Source of the DNA: Macrostomum hystrix | Taxonomy: Eukaryota > Platyhelminthes > Macrostomidae | Assembly (NCBI GenBank): GCA_950097015.1 | Contig: CATNEN010000039.1 | Coordinates: 992,001-1,056,000 of the forward strand | Direction of reading: 5' to 3' | Length of the DNA stretch: 64,000 nt | Shown: piece after piece, positions 55,501 to 64,000 of the stretch | Layout: every line of letters begins with the position of its first letter | How positions within the stretch are numbered: the first letter of the stretch is position 1 | Translations under genes and position numbers: made by a program | The notes under the pieces: model-generated | Told to the model about the DNA's origin: nothing | The model's input: the letters and a program-made list of their open reading frames with translations, nothing else | The model's database searches: none

Positions 55501-57323
55501 GCCCCAACTTTCAGCTGCAAGTTGTGCGATGGAGTTCCAGGAGGATCTAGAGAGTTCAGAAACTCAACAGGATACTCCACAGCGGTGTCATCAGTCAACG
55601 TTGTATCAATTGACTTGTAGGTGAAAACTGCACCTGGCAACTCCTGAAGCAGTTGGTAGTTAATTTCGTTGGCGGCATCATTTCTAGGACACAGAATTGC
55701 CCTCTCTGACAGCCAGTCAACGTCAGCATATCGAACCATCAGGTTCGGGTAAACTTTTGCCTTGAGCTCCTGCACTGACTGCACAATGGTTCCGATTGTA
55801 GCGATCGATGACTGCCCATCCTCGGTGCTAATCTCCAGCAGACCAGCAGATTGGCAGAGAACTCATGAGCTGTTTCGTCTCCTTGAATTGTAGCTCTCAT
55901 GTTTGTTCGTAGGTGCAACTTCACAACCGATGGCCACAGGTGAGATGATTTTAGGCAAGCATTAATCTCATCAGCAGGAGTGCCACGCGGAATTACAGGC
56001 AGCGTCTGTCTAAAGTCTCCAGACAGCAGCAGAGTGACACCACCCATCAGTTGATCGCCAGCCTCTCTCTTTCTTCTATCCCAGGCTGGCTGGAGAGAAA
56101 TATCGACCGGAGAGCCCTGCGCACTGGGACGCCACCGCACTCAGTCTCAGTGCTGCTTGGGGGCCAGTAGACAGTCTAGGGGTTTGGGCTGTGTACATTC
56201 ACGGCTTGAAATACAATGTACAGTCTGGGGCTTCGGTGCCCGGGGAAGGGAGGGGGTGGCTGTAATAAAATTTGGCCCGCAGAGTGGCGGAGGGGAGTTG
56301 GGGTGGCTGTCCTCGGAAAACAAAAAGTGACTCACTTTGAGATGATGCAGCTTTGCTCTGGATTGAGTAGAGATGTTCAAAATTGACAGCATTGTTGGAA
56401 AACATGTAAAGTGTAAGTGGATCAAATTTGGAGAAAGTCTGACAAAGTGGGGCGACGATATGTCGAATTGAGTGATTTTTTGACGATTTTTGAGCAGTTT
56501 TTTGCACTTTTGAGCAGGAAGGAAATGATTTTTCGGGAATTTGAGTAGCCTATTGCACTCAGCGTAGGTGGTTTTAGGTATGTGCAAAGTTTGGTGCGAT
56601 TTGGTTGAGCGGTTTCGGCGTCTATAAAGACAAAAGGTTGCACACACACAGACAGACACACACAGACAGAGTTTTCACTTTTATATATATAGATAAAGTT
56701 TCAGAAAGTTTGGAGTTGATGGTCCAAAGTAATAAGCGATTGTACACTAGATTATTATAGTCATGAAATACGATTTCCGAGTTACAGCTACCAATCACTG
56801 TCACTGTCGCTTCTATCGGCTGAATACCATAGACATCAATTTTCAGCCAAATCAAGCACGAATTGTCACCAGGATTAGCATTAGTCCGGAAACTTTTGCA
56901 ACACCCCTCGTAGTAAAAAATAGATGAGAGACTGGGAAAGACACTTTGGGGTGGACTTTAGAGGCAGTTTGGGCAAACCTTGTTAGTGAATAAAATGACA
57001 GAAAAGAGGAAATTATACAGCAAAATTAAATGAAAGCCGATGCCAGCAAAAACAGAGTGCAACGGAAAAAATCAAGTGCTACTACAATAGTATCATATTA
57101 CAACATTACAAAATAAAACTGTTTACTTTAGTATTTTATTAAAATAATTATAGCTTGCAATTCCTTAATTTAATAAGGAATATTTAGGAGACATGCTAAA
57201 TATGACAAGCACCAAGAAGTGAACAAGAATTCACAACAGAAGTAAGGCTTTAGGAAATTGATTCAGTCATTATGTTCAACCTACTTTGCCCTGTAGTGGC
57301 TTTTTCTGCGACTTGGGAGCCAT
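52521..57323 (-). CDS. RPL6: 60S ribosomal protein eL6 (RPL6), 2 certain exons plus a probable first exon
   Basis: Structural protein of the large cytosolic ribosomal subunit. Certain exons: 54161-53931 and 53069-52521, joined in phase 0 (donor TCG|GTGAGT, acceptor TTTCTTTCCAG). They encode KPKNSAINAGQLMKYSRARI, GDKNGGERKVYRKS, then RLRPSLVPGAILILLAGRHK, GKRVVLLKQLESGLLLVTGP, DISKVALPERLNDAYFRRQ and PHELLF at the end, all eL6 hallmarks. The internal ATG at 54158 could start a 258-aa protein. However, TTGTTTGCAG|CAAATGG at 54162 is a good acceptor, and 57323-57285 encodes MAPKSQKKPLQGK followed by GTAGGT in matching phase, giving 272 aa with the basic N-terminal extension usual in animals. The 3.1-kb first intron would then hold the MITE/Helitron nest. 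Second exon pair is firm; the remote first exon is inference. Confidence 0.9.
53125..53845. repeat. 48-bp minisatellite in eL6 intron
   Basis: About 15 copies of a unit containing ACCCGAACTACTAGACCTGC and TGATAACAGTTTCATACAG, with CACACCC and CCCACCC forms. The sense-strand unit includes CACAGCAGGTCTAG, i.e. CAG followed by GT, resembling both splice sites. 48 is a multiple of 3, so both strands read as 16-residue repeats; these are artefacts. Confidence 0.95.
54364..56910. mobile_element. Mariner-type MITE (291 bp) split by a Helitron
   Basis: Perfect 21-bp terminal inverted repeats, beginning CGAGGGGTGTTGCAAAAGTT at 54364 and its reverse complement ending at 56910, flanked on both sides by TA (54362-54363 and 56911-56912). 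Removing the inner Helitron (54438-56693) leaves 291 bp. The ends resemble Tc1/mariner terminal repeats; no transposase is left. Confidence 0.85.
54438..56693 (-). mobile_element. Truncated Helitron with PIF1-like helicase pseudogene
   Basis: Canonical Helitron ends on the minus strand: 5' TCTATATATATAAAAGTG (from 56693) and 3' hairpin TGCCCC...GGGCA followed by AAAAAGCTAG (to 54438), inserted precisely between host A and T. Inside, 56140-55104 encodes the C-terminal part of a PIF1-like Helitron helicase: LLLSGDFRQTLPVIPRGTPA, NACLKSSHLWP, LHLRTNMRA, then, after a frameshift near 55840, LEISTEDGQSS, AILCPRNDAANEIN, LKVGAPIMLLRNLNAPRLCN, and the motif region CFAMTINKAQGQSL ... LYVACSRV. The Rep (HUH) domain and the N-terminal helicase motifs (Walker A) are missing, so it is non-autonomous. 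The 5' 550 bp are non-coding, with a CACACAGACAGACA tract near 56640. Confidence 0.9.
56911..57284. other. AT-rich part of probable eL6 intron 1
   Basis: No gene or repeat recognised; ends at the donor of the proposed eL6 first exon. Confidence 0.45.
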
Positions 57324-57574
57324 TTTGATAATTCTCGTACTGGAACTGGAAATTAATAGTGCACTATTAGAACGAGCTTTACCTTTTGGTAGTCTACGAC
57401 TAATTAGAAAACACATAAAATCAAAATCTGAAACAATGTTACACATTAAGAAACCAGCATAAAAGCTTGTTTTAGTGTATTTAAAATAGTTGAATTTTTT
57501 TGACGTGCTAGCAAACTAATTTACAATAAATTGAACATCATCACATCAACTAGAATTCCATATGCGGTCCAGCT

Positions 57575-57580
57575 TTTATT
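57575..57580 (-). terminator. Poly(A) signal of mL45
   Basis: AATAAA on the minus strand (TGGAATAAAAGC), about 45 bases after the stop codon at 57626. Confidence 0.75.
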
Positions 57581-57625
57581 CCACATTAAGTGACTGTGTT
57601 TAAAGAACAACAATCCAATGGCTAT

Positions 57626-57988
57626 TCACACAGCTTGATCATAGATACGAAAGGTGGGCAACAGTGCCAATCGGTTAGCCTTGGACTGGAATCGATCGTG
57701 CAGCAGCCATTGGGAAGATTCGGCCAATACGTTGCACTCGTAGATTGGGAATTCGACTAGTTCGCGCGGAGTCTCCCAGGAGCCCAGGATCAGCCGGCCG
57801 AATCTATCGTAGATCGCCCGACGTTGGCGCAGGTGCACCCGCACGGTGGCCTGCACAAACTGATGATCGCGGCCCATCTCGTGTTTAGCGAACTTCACAA
57901 TCTCCGGCTTTCTAACTACGGAGATTAATTCGAAACGGTAGGACCGATTCAGGATGGAGTCGGTCATGACCTGGATGGTTTTTGGAGA
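57626..57988 (-). CDS. MRPL45: Mitochondrial ribosomal protein mL45 (MRPL45), last exon
   Basis: C-terminal exon of the mitochondrial large-subunit protein mL45, a Tim44-like-fold protein that anchors mitoribosomes at the inner membrane. Readable: FVQATVRVHLRQRRAIYDRF, GRLILGSWETPRELVEFPIY and SSQWLLHDRF; the VRxHxRQxxAIYDRFGRL block is the mL45 signature. Two in-phase acceptors are possible, 57988 (AATCGAAAG|TCTCC) and 57970 (ACCATCCAG|GTCATG); neither pyrimidine tract is strong. The N-terminal exons must lie to the right, beyond the giant 22-bp array, so the last intron would exceed 5.9 kb. Stop TGA at 57626-57628, poly(A) signal at 57575. Confidence 0.85.
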   Translation of the reverse strand, partial: SPKTIQVMTDSILNRSYRFELISVVRKPEIVKFAKHEMGRDHQFVQATVRVHLRQRRAIYDRFGRLILGSWETPRELVEFPIYECNVLAESSQWLLHDRFQSKANRLALLPTFRIYDQAV

Positions 57989-58127
57989 CTTTCGATTTGT
58001 TAATGCAAAAAGCAAGTTGGTGCTAACTAAGGCTCAGCAGCCACCCCAATCCAGCCAAACAATTCAAAGCAAACCTGAACTCTTGACTAATTTAACTCTC
58101 ATTTGCCTCACTTGAGTCTGTTCCTTA

Positions 58128-61100
58128 CCATGACTACAGTGTATCATCTCTATCACTACAGTGTATCATCTCTATCACTACAGTGTATCATCTCTATCAC
58201 TACAGTGTATCATCTCTATCACTACAGTGTATCATCTCTATCACTACAGTGTATCATCTTTATCACTACTGTGTATCATCTCTATCACTACAGTGTATCA
58301 TCTCTATCACTACAGTGTATCATCTCCATCACTACAGTGTATCATCTCTATCACTACAGTGTATCATCTCCATCACTACACTGTATCATCTTTATCACTA
58401 CAGTGTATCATCTCTATCACTACAGTGTATCATCTCTATCACTACAGTGTATCATCTCTATCACTAAAGTGTATCATCTCTATCACTACAGTGTATCATC
58501 TCCATCACTACAGTGTATCATCTCTATCACTACAGTGTATCATCTCTATCACTACAGTGTATCATCTCTATCACTACAGTGTATCATCTCTATCACTACA
58601 GTGTATCATCTCTATCACTACAGTGTATCATCTTTATCACTACAGTGTATCATCTCTATCACTACAGTGTATCATCTCCATCACTACAGTGTATCATCTC
58701 TATCACTACAGTGTATCATCTCTATCACTACAGTGTATCATCTTTATCACTACAGTGTATCATCTTTATCACTACTGTGTATCATCTCTATCACTACAGT
58801 GTATCATCTCTATCACTACAGTGTATCATCTCCATCACTACAGTGTATCATCTCTATCACTACAGTGTATCATCTCCATCACTACAGTGTATCATCTTTA
58901 TCACTACAGTGTATCATCTCTATCACTACAGTGTATCATCTCTATCACTACAGTGTATCATCTCTATCACTACAGTGTATCATCTCTATCACTACAGTGT
59001 ATCATCTCTATCACTACAGTGTATCATCTCTATCACTACAGTGTATCATCTTTATCACTACAGTGTATCATCTTTATCACTACTGTGTATCATCTCTATC
59101 ACTACAGTGTATCATCTCTATCACTACAGTGTATCATCTCCATCACTACAGTGTATCATCTTTATCACTACAGTGTATCATCTCTATCACTACAGTGTAT
59201 CATCTCTATCACTACAGTGTATCATCTCCATCACTACAGTGTATCATCTCTATCACTACAGTGTATCATCTCCATCACTACAGTGTATCATCTCTATCAC
59301 TACAGTGTATCATCTCTATCACTACAGTGTATCATCTCTATCACTACAGTGTATCATCTCTATCACTACAGTGTATCATCTCCATCACTACAGTGTATCA
59401 TCTTTATCACTACAGTGTATCATCTCTATCACTACAGTGTATCATCTCTATCACTACAGTGTATCATCTCTATCACTACAGTGTATCATCTCTATCACTA
59501 AAGTGTATCATCTCTATCACTACTGTGTATCATCTCTATCACTACAGTGTATCATCTCCATCACTACAGTGTATCATCTCCATCACTACAGTGTATCATC
59601 TCTATCACTACAGTGTATCATCTCTATCACTACAGTGTATCATCTTTATCACTACAGTGTATCATCTCTATCACTACAGTGTATCATCTCTATCACTACA
59701 GTGTATCATCTCTATCACTACAGTGTATCATCTTTATCACTACTGTGTATCATCTCTATCACTACTGTGTATCATCTCTATCACTACAGTGTATCATCTC
59801 TATCACTACAGTGTATCATCTCCATCACTACAGTGAATCGTCTCTATCAACAGTGTATCATCTCTATCACTACAGTGTATCATCTTTATCACTACAGTGT
59901 ATCATCTCTATCACTACAGTGTATCATCTTTATCACTACAGTGTATCATCTCTATCACTACAGTGTATCATCTCTATCACTACAGTGTATCATCTCTATC
60001 ACTAGTGTATCATCTCTATCACTACAGTGTATCATCTCTATCACTAAAGTGTATCATCTCTATCACTACTGTGTATCATCTCTATCACTACAGTGTATCA
60101 TCTCCATCACTACAGTGTATCATCTCTATCACTACAGTGTATCATCTCCATCACTACTGTGTATCATCTCTATCACTACAGTGTATCATCTCTATCACTA
60201 CAGTGTATCATCTCTATCACTACAGTGTATCATCTCTATCACTACAGTGTATCATCTCTATCACTACAGTGTATCATCTCTATCACTACAGTGTATCATC
60301 TCTATCACTACAGTGTATCATCTTTATCACTACTGTGTATCATCTCTATCACTACAGTGTATCATCTCTATCACTACAGTGTATCATCTCCATCACTACA
60401 GTGTATCATCTCTATCACTACAGTGTATCATCTCCATCACTACAGTGTATCATCTTTATCACTACAGTGTATCATCTCTATCACTACAGTGTATCATCTC
60501 TATCACTACAGTGTATCATCTCTATCACTACAGTGTATCATCTCTATCACTACAGTGTATCATCTCTATCACTACAGTGTATCATCTTTATCACTACAGT
60601 GTATCATCTCCATCACTACTGTGTATCATCTCTATCACTACTACAGTGTATCATCTCTATCACTACAGTGTATCATCTCCATCACTACAGTGTATCATCT
60701 TTATCACTACAGTGTATCATCTTTATCACTACAGTGTATCATCTCTATCACTACAGTGTATCATCTCCATCACTACAGTGTATCATCTCTATCACTACAG
60801 TGTATCATCTCTATCACTACAGTGTATCATCTCTATCACTACAGTGTATCATCTCTATCACTAAAGTGTATCATCTCTATCACTACTGTGTATCATCTCT
60901 ATCACTACAGTGTATCATCTCCATCACTACAGTGTATCATCTCCATCACTACAGTGTATCATCTCCATCACTACAGTGTATCATCTCTATCACTACAGTG
61001 TATCATCTCTATCACTACAGTGTATCATCTTTATCACTACAGTGTATCATCTCTATCACTACAGTGTATCATCTCTATCACTACAGTGTATCATCTTTAT

Positions 61101-64000
61101 CACTACTGTGTATCATCTCTATCACTACTGTGTATCATCTCTATCACTACAGTGTATCATCTCTATCACTACAGTGTATCATCTCCATCACTACAGTGAA
61201 TCGTCTCTATCAACAGTGTATCATCTCTATCACTACAGTGTATCATCTTTATCACTACAGTGTATCATCTCTATCACTACAGTGTATCATCTTTATCACT
61301 ACAGTGTATCATCTCTACCACTACAGTGTATCATCTCTATCACTACAGTGTATCATCTCTATCACTAGTGTATCATCTCTATCACTACAGTGTATCATCT
61401 CTATCACTAAAGTGTATCATCTCTATCACTACTGTGTATCATCTCTATCACTACAGTGTATCATCTCCATCACTACAGTGTATCATCTCTATCACTACAG
61501 TGTATCATCTCTATCACTACAGTGTATCATCTCCATCACTACAGTGTATCATCTCTATCACTACAGTGTATCATCTCTATCACTACAGTGTATCATCTCT
61601 ATCACTACAGTGTATCATCTCTATCACTACAGTGTATCATCTCTATCACTACAGTGTATCATCTCTATCACTACAGTGTATCATCTCCATCACTACAGTG
61701 TATCATCTCTATCACTACAGTGTATCATCTCTATCACTACAGTGTATCATCTCTATCACTACAGTGTATCATCTCTATCACTACAGTGTATCATCTCTAT
61801 CACTAAAGTGTATCATCTCTATCACTACTGTGTATCATCTCTATCACTACAGTGTATCATCTCCATCACTACAGTGTATCATCTCCATCACTACAGTGTA
61901 TCATCTCTATCACTACAGTGTATCATCTTTATCACTACAGTGTATCATCTCTATCACTACAGTGTATCATCTCCATCACTACAGTGTATCATCTCTATCA
62001 CTACAGTGTATCATCTCTATCACTACAGTGTATCATCTTTATCACTACTGTGTATCATCTCTATCACTACAGTGTATCATCTCTATCACTAAAGTGTATC
62101 ATCTCTATCACTACAGTGTATCATCTCCATCACTACAGTGTATCATCTCCATCACTACAGTGTATCATCTCTATCACTACAGTGTATCATCTCTATCACT
62201 ACAGTGTATCATCTTTATCACTACAGTGTATCATCTCTATCACTACAGTGTATCATCTCTATCACTACAGTGTATCATCTCTATCACTACAGTGTATCAT
62301 CTTTATCACTACTGTGTATCATCTCTATCACTACTGTGTATCATCTCTATCACTACAGTGTATCATCTCTATCACTACAGTGTATCATCTCCATCACTAC
62401 AGTGAATCGTCTCTATCAACAGTGTATCATCTCTATCACTACAGTGTATCATCTCTATCACTACTGTGTATCATCTCTATCACTACAGTGTATCATCTCC
62501 ATCACTACAGTGTATCATCTCTATCACTACAGTGTATCATCTCTATCACTACAGTGTATCATCTTTATCACTACAGTGTATCATCTCTATCACTACAGTG
62601 TATCATCTCCATCACTACAGTGTATCATCTTTATCACTACAGTGTATCATCTCTATCACTACAGTGTATCATCTCTATCACTACAGTGTATCATCTCTAT
62701 CACTACAGTGTATCATCTTTATCACTACTGTGTATCATCTCTATCACTACTGTGTATCATCTCTATCACTACAGTGTATCATCTCTATCACTACAGTGTA
62801 TCATCTCCATCACTACAGTGAATCGTCTCTATCAACAGTGTATCATCTTTCTCACTACAGTGTATCATCTCCATCACTACAGTGTATCATCTCCATCACT
62901 ACAGTGTATCATCTTTATCACTACAGTGTATCATCTCTATCACTACAGTGTATCATCTCTATCACTACAGTGTATCATCTCTATCACTACAGTGTATCAT
63001 CTCTATCACTAAAGTGTATCATCTCCATCACTACTGTGTATCATCTCTATCACTACAGTGTATCATCTCTATCACTACAGTGTATCATCTCTATCACTAC
63101 AGTGTATCATCTTTATCACTACAGTGTATCATCTTTATCACTACTGTGTATCATCTCTATCACTACAGTGTATCATCTCTATCACTACAGTGTATCATCT
63201 CCATCACTACAGTGTATCATCTTTATCACTACAGTGTATCATCTCTATCACTACAGTGTATCATCTCTATCACTACAGTGTATCATCTCCATCACTACAG
63301 TGTATCATCTCTATCACTACAGTGTATCATCTCTATCACTACAGTGTATCATCTCTATCACTACAGTGTATCATCTCTATCACTAAAGTGTATCATCTCT
63401 ATCACTACTGTGTATCATCTCTATCACTACAGTGTATCATCTCCATCACTACAGTGTATCATCTCCATCACTACAGTGTATCATCTCCATCACTACAGTG
63501 TATCATCTCTATCACTACAGTGTATCATCTCTATCACTACAGTGTATCATCTTTATCACTACAGTGTATCATCTCTATCACTACAGTGTATCATCTCTAT
63601 CACTACAGTGTATCATCTTTATCACTACTGTGTATCATCTCTATCACTACTGTGTATCATCTCTATCACTACAGTGTATCATCTCTATAACTACAGTGTA
63701 TCATCTCCATCACTACAGTGAATCGTCTCTATCAACAGTGTATCATCTCTATCACTACAGTGTATCATCTTTATCACTACAGTGTATCATCTCTATCACT
63801 ACAGTGTATCATCTTTATCACTACAGTGTATCATCTCTACCACTACAGTGTATCATCTCTATCACTACAGTGTATCATCTCTATCACTAGTGTATCATCT
63901 CTATCACTACAGTGTATCATCTCTATCACTAAAGTGTATCATCTCTATCACTACTGTGTATCATCTCTATCACTACAGTGTATCATCTCCATCACTACAG
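58128..64000. repeat. Giant 22-bp array, more than 5.8 kb, running off the window
   Basis: About 266 copies of TGTATCATCTCTATCACTAC plus AG, with a small set of variants (CTTTATC, CTCCATC, CTACTGTG, CTAAAGTG). Rare marker variants (GAATCGTCTCTATCAACAG at about 59833, 61197, 62403, 62819, 63719; CACTAGTG at about 60002, 61366, 63886) recur in the same local order, so large blocks have been duplicated. All plus frames are open for up to 783 codons (YHLYHYSVSSLSLQCIISIT); these are not genes. It lies in the presumed intron upstream of the mL45 last exon. Confidence 0.98.

Noticed and set aside
58103-63890. Fifteen or so overlapping plus-strand open frames up to 783 codons (YHLYHYSVSSLSLQ)
   Set aside because: All are translations of the 22-bp array in different frames; the unit has no stops and the period is not a multiple of 3.

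Overview
This is a nuclear window from an animal genome. It holds spliced protein-coding genes with standard GT-AG introns, separate poly(A) signals, and remnants of many eukaryotic mobile elements (Helitron, mariner-type MITEs, tyrosine-recombinase/DIRS, Gypsy, BEL/Pao, LINE, tRNA-derived SINE). Nothing looks prokaryotic. The taxon cannot be fixed from sequence alone. The mix of element families and the extreme load of tandem repeats would suit a spiralian invertebrate such as a free-living flatworm, but that is a weak inference.

Six conserved genes are recognisable. Five could be modelled across their introns with every exon phase agreeing. They are an SRSF1-like SR splicing factor (+, 2302-5437, 3 exons, 238 aa); epsin (-, 15374-10225, 6 exons, 506 aa, ENTH + 2 UIM + DPW + NPF); the tRNA methyltransferase TRMT1L (-, 34754-30316, 6 exons, 474 aa, one probable GC-AG intron); a long-chain acyl-CoA synthetase of the ACSL3/4 type (-, 43698-38055, 4 exons, 720 aa); and ribosomal protein eL6 (-, 54161-52521, with a probable extra first exon at 57323-57285). 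The sixth is the last exon of mitochondrial ribosomal protein mL45 (-, 57988-57626); its upstream exons lie beyond the window. A C-type-lectin-like gene fragment (28438-28925, +), a single-pass membrane protein (1511-888, -) and a proline-rich hypothetical protein (22194-21499, -) are less certain.

The striking property of the window is tandem repetition. At least 20 unrelated minisatellites (units 17 to 81 bp) occupy roughly 30% of it, by my manual coordinates. Nearly every intron of the conserved genes carries its own private array, and the array upstream of mL45 runs more than 5.8 kb off the right edge. In several introns the unit is a copy of, or closely resembles, the adjacent genuine splice site. 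ACSL intron 3 is clearest, where each unit repeats the 3' splice site plus the first bases of the next exon; epsin intron 5 and TRMT1L intron 3 are similar. Most very long open frames in these arrays, on both strands, are artefacts of stop-free repeat units.

Region by region: 0-7 kb membrane protein and SRSF1; 7-10 kb tyrosine-recombinase relic and an LTR-like promoter segment; 10-15.4 kb epsin; 15.4-27 kb a mobile-element graveyard (MITE, DIRS, SINE, SAP/gag, Gypsy, LINE); 27.5-30 kb lectin-like fragment between two arrays; 30-35 kb TRMT1L; 35-37 kb array and spacer; 37-43.7 kb ACSL; 44-52 kb AT-rich spacer with BEL gag, a foldback-like element and a LINE relic; 52.5-57.3 kb eL6 with a Helitron nested in a mariner MITE; 57.6-64 kb mL45 last exon and the giant 22-bp array. 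The genes are unrelated housekeeping loci and show no functional clustering.
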